A stretch of 63,457 nucleotides of DNA. It comes from Candidatus Omnitrophota bacterium. Lineage in GTDB: Bacteria > Omnitrophota > Gorgyraeia > Gorgyraeales > Gorgyraeaceae. The stretch lies in assembly GCA_018819285.1 (NCBI GenBank), contig JAHJQM010000023.1, forward strand, positions 1-63,457, given 5' to 3'. The notes under the pieces were generated by a model. It was not told the origin of the DNA. It saw only the letters and a program-made list of their open reading frames with translations, and searched no databases. The position numbers were made by a program, and so were the translations under genes. Below, in pieces: positions 44,086 through 53,513 of the stretch; position 1 is the first letter of the stretch, and the number at the start of each line of letters is the position of its first letter.

Positions 44086-45657
44086 ATGAGGGAAATCAAA
44101 ATTTACGATACTACATTGAGAGACGGTTCTCAGGGAGAAGGTATTTCTTTTTCTGTGATGGATAAGGTTAAGATTGCAAAGAAATTAGACAAGTTCGGAA
44201 TTCATTATATAGAAGGAGGGTGGCCGGGCTCAAATCCAAAGGATATGGAATTTTTCAAACAGGTCAGAAAAATTAAATTCAAGAATTCTGAGCTTGTCGC
44301 GTTTGGCAGCACAAGGCGCCCAAAGATCAATCCTTCAGACGACGAAAATCTGAAAGCCCTTATAAAATCAGGCGTGAGGCTAGCTGCTATTTTTGGCAAA
44401 ACATGGGATATGCATGTAACGGATATTCTCAGGGTATCTTTGCAGGAGAACCTGAGAATGATCTATGACACTGTAGAATTTCTCAAATCTAAGAATCTTT
44501 ATGTATTTTATGACGCGGAACATTTTTTTGACGGATATATGCGGAATAAAAATTATGCCTTGGAGACACTGCGTTCAGCTGTAAACGCGGGATGCGACGC
44601 GGTTGTTTTATGTGATACAAACGGCGGCATGCTTACTCATGAATTAGGGACTATTGTCAGGGCGATTTCCAGCGAGTGTTCTAATGTTACACTGGGGATT
44701 CACGCTCATAATGATGGCGGCCTGGCTGTAGCGAATACTTTAGCTGCGGTTGAGGCGGGCGCAAGCGTTGCGCAGGGCACGATAAATGGTTATGGCGAAA
44801 GATGCGGCAATGGAGATTTGTGCGGCATTATTCCGAATCTTCAATTGAAGATGGGATGTAAATGCTGCTCTGAATCTAAGTTGAAAGAGCTGACAGAGGT
44901 ATCCAGGTATATAAGCGAGATTTCGAATATGAGACCTCAGGATAACCAGCCTTTTGTTGGAAGGAGCGCTTTTGCGCATAAAGGCGGAGTCCATATTAAC
45001 GCGGTTATGAAGAATCCGGTGTCTTACGAGCATGTAATGCCTGAAAAGGTGGGAAATCACAGGAGAATCCTTGTTTCTGAATTGTCAGGCAAGACCAGCA
45101 TTATTCTAAAAGCAAAAGAGATGGAATTAGACCTTACAAAGGATGACCCTAAGACAAAAAGGATATTGAGATTGATTCAATCCATGGAAAATCAGGGGTA
45201 TCATTTTGAAGCTGCTGACGGGTCTTTTGAGCTTTTGATGAAAAAGGCGTTAAAAAAATATAAGCCGTGTTTCACGCTGGAAGGCTTTAAGGTCAGTATT
45301 GAAAAAAGAGAAGACGATATGCTGATTTCAGAGGCTATTATTAAGCTGAATGTGAACAAAAAAGAAGAACATACTGCTGCAATAGGAGATGGGCCTGTAA
45401 ACGCTTTGGATAATGCATTGCGCAAGGCCTTGGCAAAGTTTTACCCCGCGCTTTCAAAGATGCATCTCTCTGATTTCAAGGTAAGAGTGCTGGATGAAAA
45501 AGCAGGCACTGCTGCTAAGGTAAGGGTCCTTATTCAGTCAGAGGACGAAAATAGCTCATGGGGCACTGTCGGAGTTTCTGAGAACATAATAGAAGCAAGC
45601 TGGCAGGCTCTTGTGGATAGTGTGGAATACAAGCTATTAAAGGACAAGGCCAGATAA
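44086..45657 (+). CDS. cimA: Citramalate synthase
   Basis: 523 aa, HMGL-like TIM barrel: IYDTTLRDGSQGEGISFSV, EGGWPGSNPKD (diagnostic of CimA-type rather than LeuA), FYDAEHFFDGYMRN, GIHAHNDGGLAVANTLAA and QGTINGYGERCGN. The C-terminal regulatory LeuA dimer domain (about 410-520) binds isoleucine-type effectors. It makes citramalate from pyruvate and acetyl-CoA, a threonine-independent isoleucine route. Its place next to lysC suggests joint branched-chain/aspartate-family control. Confidence 0.92.
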   Translation: MREIKIYDTTLRDGSQGEGISFSVMDKVKIAKKLDKFGIHYIEGGWPGSNPKDMEFFKQVRKIKFKNSELVAFGSTRRPKINPSDDENLKALIKSGVRLAAIFGKTWDMHVTDILRVSLQENLRMIYDTVEFLKSKNLYVFYDAEHFFDGYMRNKNYALETLRSAVNAGCDAVVLCDTNGGMLTHELGTIVRAISSECSNVTLGIHAHNDGGLAVANTLAAVEAGASVAQGTINGYGERCGNGDLCGIIPNLQLKMGCKCCSESKLKELTEVSRYISEISNMRPQDNQPFVGRSAFAHKGGVHINAVMKNPVSYEHVMPEKVGNHRRILVSELSGKTSIILKAKEMELDLTKDDPKTKRILRLIQSMENQGYHFEAADGSFELLMKKALKKYKPCFTLEGFKVSIEKREDDMLISEAIIKLNVNKKEEHTAAIGDGPVNALDNALRKALAKFYPALSKMHLSDFKVRVLDEKAGTAAKVRVLIQSEDENSSWGTVGVSENIIEASWQALVDSVEYKLLKDKAR

Positions 45658-45666
45658 GCCCTAGCC

Positions 45667-48327
45667 ATGAAAGACATACCTCCAAGATATAATCCAAAAG
45701 ATCACGAAGAGTCTATTTATTCTAAATGGGAAAATAGCGGGTTTTTTCATGCAGAGCCTGATTTTTCCAAGAAACCTTTTACTATAACAATTCCTCCTCC
45801 CAATGTTACGGGTATCCTGCATATGGGACACGCGCTGAACAATACATTGCAGGATATTCTTATAAGATGGAAAAGAATGCAAGGGTCTGCAAGTTTGTGG
45901 GTGCCTGGTACGGACCATGCTGGAATAGCTACGCAAAATGTTGTAGAAAGAAATCTGCATGAAAAAGGCATCACTAGGCAGGAGCTTGGAAGGGAAAAGT
46001 TTGTAGAAGAGATATGGAAGTGGAGGGAGAAATACGGGAATACCATTATAATGCAGCTTAAAAGACTGGGCGCTTCATGCGACTGGAAGAGAACGCGTTT
46101 TACCATGGATAAAGGCCTTTCAGAAGCAGTTTTGGAAGCATTTGTCCAACTCTATAATAAAGGTTTGATCTATAGGGGCAATTATATAATCAACTGGTGC
46201 CCCAGGTGCCGCACAGCTCTTTCCGATGAAGAAGCGCCTCACCAGAACGTAGAAGGAAAGCTGTATTATATATTGTATCTGTTTAAAGAGAGCGGAGAGC
46301 AGAGAGCGGAGAGTAAAGAAGGGGTGGTGGTGGCGACCACCAGGCCGGAGACCATGCTTGGAGATGTGGCAGTGGCTGTGAATCCAAAAGACAAAAGATA
46401 TAAGAAATTAATAGGAAAAAAACTCATATTGCCTCTTACGGAAAGAGAGATGGAAATAATAACGGACGATTTTGTGGATAAAAAGTTCGGCACAGGCGCT
46501 GTAAAAGTTACGCCCGCCCACGACTCTGATGATTACGATATGGCGAAGCGCCACAATTTGGAACCTGTGACTATTATGGGACCTGACGGAAGGATGAATG
46601 AAAATGCCGGCAGATTCAGTGGTCTGGATAGATTCGAGGCTAGAAAGTTAATAGTAGCCGAGCTTGAAGAAAAGAAACTACTAATAAAAATAGAAAAACA
46701 CGACTACGCAGTAGGGCATTGTTACAGGTGCCATACTGTTATAGAGCCGTATCTATCTTTGCAGTGGTTTGTGAGAATGAAGCCATTGGCAGAACCTGCA
46801 ATAGAAGTGGTCAAAAGAGGAAAAATTAAATTCCATCCAAAGAGGTGGACAAAGGTTTATCTGAATTGGATGGAGAATATAAAAGACTGGTGCATCTCAA
46901 GGCAGATATGGTGGGGGCATCGTTTACCTGTTTACTATTGCCAGAAATGTAACGCTGTGATTGTTTCAAAAGTTGCGCCTGAAAAATGCCAGAAGTGCGG
47001 CAGTCAGGATTTAAAACAGGATGAAGATGTGCTGGATACATGGTTTTCGTCTTGGTTGTGGCCGTTTTCAACTCTTGGATGGCCTGAAAAAACAAAAGAC
47101 CTGAGGTATTTTTACCCAACAGCTGTTTTGGTAACCGCGCCTGAGATATTATTTTTCTGGGTCGCAAGGATGATTATGTCAGGTAAGGAATTTATAAAAG
47201 AGATCCCATTCAGCGATGTTTATATACACGGGACTGTCAGGGACGCAACAGGCAAGAAGATGTCAAAATCTCTGGGCAATATAATAGACCCATTGGATAT
47301 AATAGACGAATTTGGCGCAGATGCTTTAAGATTTAGCATTATAGCTATAACCTCTGCTGGCCAAGATGTATTCTTATCAAAAGAAAAATTCGAAATAGGC
47401 AGGAATTTTGCGAATAAGATATGGAATGCGTCAAGGTTTGTGTTGATGAACGTGGGGGCGTCAGAGCTTCAGGGCACAGGAGCACTGGAAAAAGAAAATC
47501 TGAACATTGCTGACAAATGGATATTGAGTAGGTTAAATAGAACCATAGAAGCTGTGACCAAGGCATTAAAGAATTATAAATTCAATGAAGCAGAAAGCTT
47601 GGTGTATGATTTTTTCTGGCATGATTTTTGCGACTGGTATGTTGAAATGGTTAAGCCGCAGATTATAGGGCAAAGCGCGGAGAGCAAAGAGCGGAGAACA
47701 GGAGAAATTTTAATACACGTGCTTGAGAGTTCGCTGAAATTATTGCATCCGTTTATGCCGTTTGTGACAGAGGCAATATGGCAGAATATAAAAGAAAGAG
47801 AAAGCATAATGATTGCAGCTTGGCCTGAAGCAGACAAGCATTATATAGATAAAAAAATAGAGTCCGATATAGAAATAGTGAAAAATATTATAGTCAATAT
47901 AAGAAATATCCGTTCTGATATGAATATAGCTTATTCTAAAAAATTGACAGTAGGGCTTGCACCATTAAGACAAGGCGTTGGTTCTGTAATATCTGATAAT
48001 GCTGAATATATCAAAAATCTGGCCCATCTTGATAAATTGACAATAGATGAAAATTTTATAAGGCCGAAGAGCTGCCTCAGCGCTGTTGCAGAAGAGTTCA
48101 ATATATTTATTCCTTTGGAAGGCGTAATAGATGTGGCAGCAGAAAAGGCTAGGCTGACAAAGAAGCAGGATTTATTAAAGCAACAGATTGTGTTTACAGA
48201 AAAGAAATTGAAGGATAAGAATTTTATCAATAATGCTCCGGAAGAAGTAGTAAGGGCTGAGCATGAAAAGGCGGAGAAGATCAGAGAGCAAATAGATAGG
48301 TTGGGAAAGACTATTGAAGATCTGTAG
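45667..48327 (+). CDS. valS: Valyl-tRNA synthetase
   Basis: 886 aa class I synthetase: PPPNVTGILHMGHALNN (HIGH as HMGH), editing CP1 domain with VVATTRPETMLGDVAVAVNP, KMSKSLGN (KMSKS), and a C-terminal coiled coil (AAEKARLTKKQDLLKQQ). Two GA-rich insertions stand out: ESGEQRAESKE before the CP1 motif and SAESKERRTG near residue 680, both encoded by repeated GAGAGC/AGCGGAG units, suggesting expanded repeats. The last codon is 8 bp from a 300-bp structured element. Confidence 0.96.
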   Translation: MKDIPPRYNPKDHEESIYSKWENSGFFHAEPDFSKKPFTITIPPPNVTGILHMGHALNNTLQDILIRWKRMQGSASLWVPGTDHAGIATQNVVERNLHEKGITRQELGREKFVEEIWKWREKYGNTIIMQLKRLGASCDWKRTRFTMDKGLSEAVLEAFVQLYNKGLIYRGNYIINWCPRCRTALSDEEAPHQNVEGKLYYILYLFKESGEQRAESKEGVVVATTRPETMLGDVAVAVNPKDKRYKKLIGKKLILPLTEREMEIITDDFVDKKFGTGAVKVTPAHDSDDYDMAKRHNLEPVTIMGPDGRMNENAGRFSGLDRFEARKLIVAELEEKKLLIKIEKHDYAVGHCYRCHTVIEPYLSLQWFVRMKPLAEPAIEVVKRGKIKFHPKRWTKVYLNWMENIKDWCISRQIWWGHRLPVYYCQKCNAVIVSKVAPEKCQKCGSQDLKQDEDVLDTWFSSWLWPFSTLGWPEKTKDLRYFYPTAVLVTAPEILFFWVARMIMSGKEFIKEIPFSDVYIHGTVRDATGKKMSKSLGNIIDPLDIIDEFGADALRFSIIAITSAGQDVFLSKEKFEIGRNFANKIWNASRFVLMNVGASELQGTGALEKENLNIADKWILSRLNRTIEAVTKALKNYKFNEAESLVYDFFWHDFCDWYVEMVKPQIIGQSAESKERRTGEILIHVLESSLKLLHPFMPFVTEAIWQNIKERESIMIAAWPEADKHYIDKKIESDIEIVKNIIVNIRNIRSDMNIAYSKKLTVGLAPLRQGVGSVISDNAEYIKNLAHLDKLTIDENFIRPKSCLSAVAEEFNIFIPLEGVIDVAAEKARLTKKQDLLKQQIVFTEKKLKDKNFINNAPEEVVRAEHEKAEKIREQIDRLGKTIEDL

Positions 48328-48335
48328 TTGGCTTT

Positions 48336-48637
48336 CTGCCCGTGCCAGCAGTTTAAGAGGCCTCTTTGACACGAGCGGGCACGGTGTCTGTTGAGCCAGG
48401 CGGAGCCATTCGGCACTGAATCGTTTCGCCGTCCGCTACGGTTTATGGTTCGTTCTTCTGTCGACTATCGTATTGTCAATCGAACAGAACTCACCATAAA
48501 TCCTTGCGGACTTTTGCCGAAACGATTCTAATGTGCCTCAGACCCCGCCTGGCTCAACAGACGAGCGAGGGTCAAAACGGAGCAAAATTTTCACGCTGGG
48601 AAAATTTTGCGTCCTCGCAAACTGCTGGCACGGGCAG
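48336..48637. repeat. Long structured palindromic element, copy 1 (valS-nadC)
   Basis: A 302-bp intergenic element that folds end to end. Outer stem CTGCCCGTGCCAGCAGTTT with an exact 19-bp complement at 48619-48637; second stem GTCTGTTGAGCCAGGCGG (48386-48403) with exact 18-bp complement at 48545-48562; third stem GAATCGTTTCG/CGAAACGATTC inside GGCAC/GTGCC; then GTCCGC/GCGGAC and TTTATGGT/ACCATAAA; conserved apical loop TGTCGACTATCGT...TTGTCAA. A sister copy after nadC keeps the folding with changed stem sequence (see finding). The strand of a possible RNA cannot be fixed, but + transcription through the operon would include it. Confidence 0.75.
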
Positions 48638-48655
48638 AGTTAATGGTTAAATAAG

Positions 48656-49516
48656 ATGAAACTTACAAAAGAAAAGGTATTCCCAATAATTATAAGCGCT
48701 TTAAAAGAAGATATCGGTTCCGGAGATATTACAAGTGCAATTGTCTTTGAAAAGGACATTAATTTATTGGCGCATATTATAGCAAAAGAAGAATGTATTT
48801 TAGCCGGCATAGATGTTGCAAAATGGGTTTTTGACGCAGTTGATGAAAAAATAGCATTTACAGCTTTATTTAAGGACGGAGACAGTGTTAAGAAAAATAA
48901 AAGAGTTCTGTCTATAAAGGGTTCTGTGAAAAACATACTATCAGCCGAGAGGACTGTTTTAAATTTTCTTGGGCACCTTTCCGGCGTAGCGACGCTTACT
49001 GCTGAGTTTGTGAAAGAAATAAAAGGCACGGCTGCAAAGATATATGATACCAGAAAGACAACTCCTGGTTTAAGAGAAATGGAAAAATACGCTGTTGGCG
49101 CAGGAGGAGGATCTAATTTCAGAGTTGGTCTCTGGGACGGAATAATGATAAAGGATAATCATTTAAGAGCATTAAGAGAAAACGCTATAAAAGAATCAGT
49201 TTCTATGTTCAAAGGCAGGGGGTATAAAAATATTGAAGTTGAGGTGGAAAATATTGCAGAGTTTGAAGATGCTCTGGATGCAGGCGCGGATATTATAATG
49301 TTGGATAATATGAAGCCTGAAGAAATTAAAAAGGCAGTCAGGCTTAAAGATACAAGGAGTAAGGGCCGGTTTAGAAACGTAATTTTAGAAGCTTCTGGCG
49401 GGATTAGTTTGGAGAATGTAAAAAAGATCGCTAAAACAGGGGCTGACAGAATTTCAATAGGCAAACTCACCCACTCAGTTCCTTCAATAGATTTTTCGTT
49501 GGAGATTTGTAAGTAG
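48656..49516 (+). CDS. nadC: Nicotinate-nucleotide diphosphorylase (carboxylating)
   Basis: 286 aa. EDIGSGDITSAIVF, ERTVLNFLGHLSGVATLTAEF, DTRKTTPGLREMEKYAVGAGGG (quinolinate and PRPP binding), IMIKDNHL and LEASGGISLENV. It makes nicotinate mononucleotide from quinolinate. It is flanked on both sides by copies of the long structured element, and nadA/nadB are not nearby, so it may be an isolated cassette. Confidence 0.95.
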   Translation: MKLTKEKVFPIIISALKEDIGSGDITSAIVFEKDINLLAHIIAKEECILAGIDVAKWVFDAVDEKIAFTALFKDGDSVKKNKRVLSIKGSVKNILSAERTVLNFLGHLSGVATLTAEFVKEIKGTAAKIYDTRKTTPGLREMEKYAVGAGGGSNFRVGLWDGIMIKDNHLRALRENAIKESVSMFKGRGYKNIEVEVENIAEFEDALDAGADIIMLDNMKPEEIKKAVRLKDTRSKGRFRNVILEASGGISLENVKKIAKTGADRISIGKLTHSVPSIDFSLEICK

Positions 49517-49522
49517 ATAATG

Positions 49523-49838
49523 TTAAGGGCCTCTGGCAGGCCTACGAAAAGCCTCGCCGATTCGAGCGGGCACGGTGTCCGCTGAGCCAGACTGGGGTCA
49601 TTCGGCACGAAATAATTTTGCCGTCCACTACGGTTTACAGCTTGTTTCTGTGTCGACTATCGTTTTGTCAACTGATCGAAACTCGCTGTAATCCCTTGCG
49701 GACATTTGCCAAAATTTTTCTAATGTGCCTCAGGCCCCAGTCTGGCTCACAGCGGACGAGCGAGAATCTGCGCGGAGCGAAGGACGCCACGCTGGGGCGT
49801 CCAAGCGTCTTTTTGTAGGCCTGCCAGAGGCCTCTTAA
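49523..49838. repeat. Long structured palindromic element, copy 2 (nadC-uvrB)
   Basis: A 316-bp homologue of the element before nadC. Outer stem GGCCTCTGGCAGGCCTAC with exact 18-bp complement, different in sequence from copy 1; second stem GTCCGCTGAGCCAGACTGGG pairing with its complement except for a 2-base CA bulge; GGCAC then GAAATAATTTTG/CAAAATTTTTC; TTACAGC/GCTGTAA. Single-stranded segments such as CGAGCGGGCACGGTGTC, CATTCGGCAC, TGTCGACTATCG, CTTGCGGAC and TCTAATGTGCCTCAG are identical to copy 1. The ORF at 49618-49818 in the track is spurious. Confidence 0.75.
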
Positions 49839-49853
49839 ACTAAAGCCTTATTT

Positions 49854-51824
49854 ATGCCAAAATTTCAATTAGTCGCTCCATTTAAGCCCTGCGGGGATCA
49901 GCAGCAGGCGATTGACAAGCTTGCAGATGGACTGCAAAAAAATCTGAAGTATCAGACGCTTCTTGGCGTTACTGGCAGCGGTAAAACATTTACTATGGCT
50001 AATGTGGTCAGTAATGTCCAAAGGCCTACGCTTGTGGTATCACATAATAAAACTCTTGCTGCGCAGTTATACAGCGAATTTAAAGAATTTTTTCCGCATA
50101 ATGCAGTTGAATATTTTGTAAGCTATTACGATTATTATCAGCCAGAGGCATATGTACCGCAGGCAGATATCTATATAGAAAAAGACGCTTCTATAAATGA
50201 TAATATAGACAGGCTCAGGCTATCCGCTACCAGTTCTCTTATGTCCAGGAGCGATGTTATTATAGTAGCAAGCGTGTCGTGCATTTACGGCCTAGGCGCG
50301 CCCGAAGATTATAAAGATTTATTGTTATTTTTAAAAAAGAAAGACACGATAAAAAGAAGCGACCTATTATCTCGCCTTGTAAACATACATTACACCAGAA
50401 ACGATATTGATTTTAAGAGAGGCTGTTTCAGGGTAAGGGGCGATACCATAGATATATTCCCTGCATATAAAGAAACATTTTTCAGGATAATTTTTTTTGG
50501 AGATGAGATAGAAAAGATTTCAGAATTAGAGCCTATTAGCGGCAGCGCACTCGCGGATTCTATTGAAAAGATAGCGATATATCCAGCTAAACATTTTGTC
50601 ACTACACAGGAAAGGATAGACTCGGCTATTATGTCAATAGAGACAGAGCTTGAAGAAAGGCTTAAGGAATTAAAGACGCAGAATAAATTATTGGAGGCGC
50701 AGAGGTTAGGGTCCAGGACGCGTTATGATATCGAGATGCTTCAGGAAATGGGATTTTGTAACGGTATAGAAAATTATTCAAGGCATCTAAGTCAAAGGCT
50801 TGCAGGTTCAAGGCCAAGCTGCCTTCTGGATTATTTCCCGAAAAATTTTTTGACAATAATTGATGAATCGCATGTTACAATGCCGCAACTGAGAGGCATG
50901 TATAAAGGAGATAGGGCTCGCAAGCAGACGCTTGTTGATTACGGATTTAGGCTTCCGTCAGCTTTGGATAACAGGCCTTTAAACTTTGAAGAATTTATGG
51001 CTATTGTTCATGAAACAGTATTTGTTTCAGCTACGCCTTCGGAATACGAGCTGCAAAATTCAGACCAGATAGTGGAACAGGTCATAAGGCCGACAGGGTT
51101 GTTGGACCCAGAAATAACTGTAAAGCCAACTAAGAATCAGATACCAGACCTTATTGAAAACATAAAACAAAGGGCATCGAAAAACCAGAGAGTATTTGTC
51201 ACTACTCTGACAAAAAGGATGTCCGAAGACCTTGCCGGGTATTTGAAAGAGTTGGGTCTGAGAGTAAAGTATATGCATTCAGAGTTAGATGCTATTGAGC
51301 GCTCAGAGATATTAAGGGATTTAAGAATGCAGAAATTTGATTGCCTTGTAGGGATAAACCTACTAAGAGAAGGCTTGGATTTGCCAGAGGTGGCTCTGGT
51401 GGCTATTTTGGATGCGGATAAAGAAGGTTTCCTTAGATCAGAGACATCTTTGATTCAGGTGGCAGGAAGGGCGGCCAGGAATATTGACGGCCATGTTATA
51501 ATGTATGCGGACACTATAACAAGTTCAATGAGAAAGGCTATTGAGGAAACAAATAGGAGAAGAGAGAAACAGATAGAGTTTAATAAGACAAATAATATTA
51601 CGCCCCGCTCTATTGAAAAGGCCATTAGAAACGGCATAGAATCTCTTAAAAAAGCAGAAGAGATTGTTATTGAGGCAGCTGGCCAGAGTGAAGAAGATTA
51701 TGAAAAAGAAATGGTAATTACCGAACTTGAAAGAGAGATGGAGCTTTTGGCTAGGAATTTACAGTTTGAACGCGCAGCGAAATTGAGAGACAGGATAAAG
51801 GGATTAAAAAATAATGTTAAATGA
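49854..51824 (+). CDS. uvrB: UvrABC system protein B
   Basis: 656 aa. [17 protein letters not shown], Walker [15 protein letters not shown], the beta-hairpin [25 protein letters not shown]-like [13 protein letters not shown], helicase motifs [12 protein letters not shown], and a C-terminal UVR motif ([14 protein letters not shown]-like [14 protein letters not shown]) that binds UvrC. Damage verification in nucleotide excision repair. It overlaps birA by 11 bp. Confidence 0.96.
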   Translation: MPKFQLVAPFKPCGDQQQAIDKLADGLQKNLKYQTLLGVTGSGKTFTMANVVSNVQRPTLVVSHNKTLAAQLYSEFKEFFPHNAVEYFVSYYDYYQPEAYVPQADIYIEKDASINDNIDRLRLSATSSLMSRSDVIIVASVSCIYGLGAPEDYKDLLLFLKKKDTIKRSDLLSRLVNIHYTRNDIDFKRGCFRVRGDTIDIFPAYKETFFRIIFFGDEIEKISELEPISGSALADSIEKIAIYPAKHFVTTQERIDSAIMSIETELEERLKELKTQNKLLEAQRLGSRTRYDIEMLQEMGFCNGIENYSRHLSQRLAGSRPSCLLDYFPKNFLTIIDESHVTMPQLRGMYKGDRARKQTLVDYGFRLPSALDNRPLNFEEFMAIVHETVFVSATPSEYELQNSDQIVEQVIRPTGLLDPEITVKPTKNQIPDLIENIKQRASKNQRVFVTTLTKRMSEDLAGYLKELGLRVKYMHSELDAIERSEILRDLRMQKFDCLVGINLLREGLDLPEVALVAILDADKEGFLRSETSLIQVAGRAARNIDGHVIMYADTITSSMRKAIEETNRRREKQIEFNKTNNITPRSIEKAIRNGIESLKKAEEIVIEAAGQSEEDYEKEMVITELEREMELLARNLQFERAAKLRDRIKGLKNNVK

Positions 51825-52776
51825 TAAGATATTGAATTATTTTAAGAGACACGAAGAAGGGTATATTTCAGGCGAAGATCTTAGCCATGAACTTGGAATT
51901 TCTCGCGCAGCAGTGTGGAAGCACATAGAAAATCTAAGAGAAGAAGGTTATGATATCGAGGCATTTCCGCATCTGGGTTACAAGCTAGTCTCCGTACCTG
52001 ACTCCTTGACAGAAGTAGAGCTAAAGTGGCGTCTTAAAACAGATATTATAGCCAAAAAGGTTTATTCTTACAAAGAAACAGCCTCTACTAATGATGCGGC
52101 GTATGATCTCGCAATGCACGGAGAAAAAGAGGGATCTATTGTTATAGCAGAATCGCAGACTGCTGGCAGAGGAAGGATGGGTAGAATTTGGATTTCTCCT
52201 AAATCCAAAGGCGCGTATTTTTCTGTTATATTGAGGCCGGATATATTGCCAAAAGAGGTGTCTAGCATTACGCTTTTTTCAGCCCTGAGCGTTGCAAAGA
52301 CAATTAGAGAAATGACAAATCTGGCCGCGTTTATAAAATGGCCAAACGATGTTTTGATAGATAGCCAAAAGATATGCGGCGTATTGACTGAAATGAATGC
52401 CGAGACAGACAAGATTAATTTTGTTATAATAGGTGTAGGGATTAATATAAATACAAAAAAAGAACTTCTGCCGAAAGGCGCAACCTCTATTGCAGAAGAG
52501 TCTGGCAGAGAGCTATCCAGAGTTGAAATAGTAAGAAGTGTTTTTAGAAATATGGACAAATATTATAGGTTTTTTAATAGCGGCCATATAGATGAGATTA
52601 TAAGAGAATATAAAGAATTTTCAAACTTTTTAGGCACAAGGGTTCAGGTGACATATCACGAGACAAAGATCGAAGGCTATGCTATAGATGTTGACAGAGA
52701 CGGCGCCCTTGTATTAAGAATGGATTCAGGACTCAATGAAAGAGTTCTTGCTGGCGATGTGACAATGTTGAGGTAA
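51814..52776 (+). CDS. birA: Biotin-protein ligase / biotin operon repressor
   Basis: 320 aa. An N-terminal winged helix ([26 protein letters not shown]) marks it as a bifunctional ligase-repressor. The catalytic core has [30 protein letters not shown] (biotinyl-AMP binding), [19 protein letters not shown] and VIIGVGINI; the C-terminal cap is present. No biotin genes are nearby to show its operator. Confidence 0.95.
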   Translation: MLNDKILNYFKRHEEGYISGEDLSHELGISRAAVWKHIENLREEGYDIEAFPHLGYKLVSVPDSLTEVELKWRLKTDIIAKKVYSYKETASTNDAAYDLAMHGEKEGSIVIAESQTAGRGRMGRIWISPKSKGAYFSVILRPDILPKEVSSITLFSALSVAKTIREMTNLAAFIKWPNDVLIDSQKICGVLTEMNAETDKINFVIIGVGININTKKELLPKGATSIAEESGRELSRVEIVRSVFRNMDKYYRFFNSGHIDEIIREYKEFSNFLGTRVQVTYHETKIEGYAIDVDRDGALVLRMDSGLNERVLAGDVTMLR

Positions 52777-52778
52777 TT

Positions 52779-53513
52779 ATGTTGTTAGCAATTGATATTG
52801 GTAATACAAGTATCCATAATGGTATTTTTGATAAAAAGACTTTAAAGAGAGATTTTAGAATACTTACGTATTCTGGTGATTTGGCTGGAGACTATGAGGC
52901 AAAGTTAAAGCCTTATCTTAAGGTTATAGATTCTGTGATCGTAACTAGCGTAGTGCCGATTGCTTTAAAAAATGTAGAAAAGATTATTAAAAAAGTAATT
53001 AATAGAAATCTCATAGTTGTTGGAAGAGATGTGGGTAGCGGGGTTAAGAATCTTTACAAAAACCCTAAACAAGTAGGTTCTGACAGGCTTGTGAATGCCA
53101 GGGCTGCATATGAATTATATGGCGGGGTTTGTATAATTGTGGATTTTGGCACAGCTATAACAATAGATATTGTAAACGAGAAGCGGCAATATATTGGTGG
53201 AGTTATAGCGCCTGGCCCAGGGATTTCATTGTGGGCATTGCATGAAAAGACAGCGCTTCTGCCAAAAGTTATTATCAAAAAACCAAAAGGCATATTGGGC
53301 AAAGAAACAAAAGAAAGCATGCTCATAGGGATCATATATGGTTTCAGTAGTTTATGTGATGGCATAGTGTATAAGCTTAAAAGGCGGTATTCTAGAAATG
53401 CCAAGGTTATAGCTACTGGGGGTTTTTCTAAACTTATAGGGCCCTATTGCGAAAGCATTGATAAAATAGACCCAGAGCTTACCCTTAAAGGCCTTGCAAT
53501 AATAGCAATATGA
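52779..53513 (+). CDS. coaX: Type III pantothenate kinase
   Basis: 244 aa ASKHA-fold kinase. LLAIDIGNTSIHNGIF (phosphate 1 loop), NPKQVGSDRLVNARAAYELYGG, IIVDFGTAITIDIV (phosphate 2) and GGVIAPGPGISLWALHEKTALLP. First step of CoA synthesis, using monovalent-cation-dependent chemistry insensitive to CoA feedback. birA-coaX adjacency is common. It overlaps mnmA by 4 bp. Confidence 0.94.
   Translation: MLLAIDIGNTSIHNGIFDKKTLKRDFRILTYSGDLAGDYEAKLKPYLKVIDSVIVTSVVPIALKNVEKIIKKVINRNLIVVGRDVGSGVKNLYKNPKQVGSDRLVNARAAYELYGGVCIIVDFGTAITIDIVNEKRQYIGGVIAPGPGISLWALHEKTALLPKVIIKKPKGILGKETKESMLIGIIYGFSSLCDGIVYKLKRRYSRNAKVIATGGFSKLIGPYCESIDKIDPELTLKGLAIIAI

Noticed and set aside
49618-49818. 66-aa ORF between nadC and uvrB
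   Set aside because: It lies wholly inside the long structured palindromic element, has no family resemblance and no RBS; the element explains it.
48336-49838. Integron attC sites or an IS flanking nadC
   Set aside because: The elements are about 300 bp, lack recognisable attC core boxes, and contain no transposase or target duplications that I can see.
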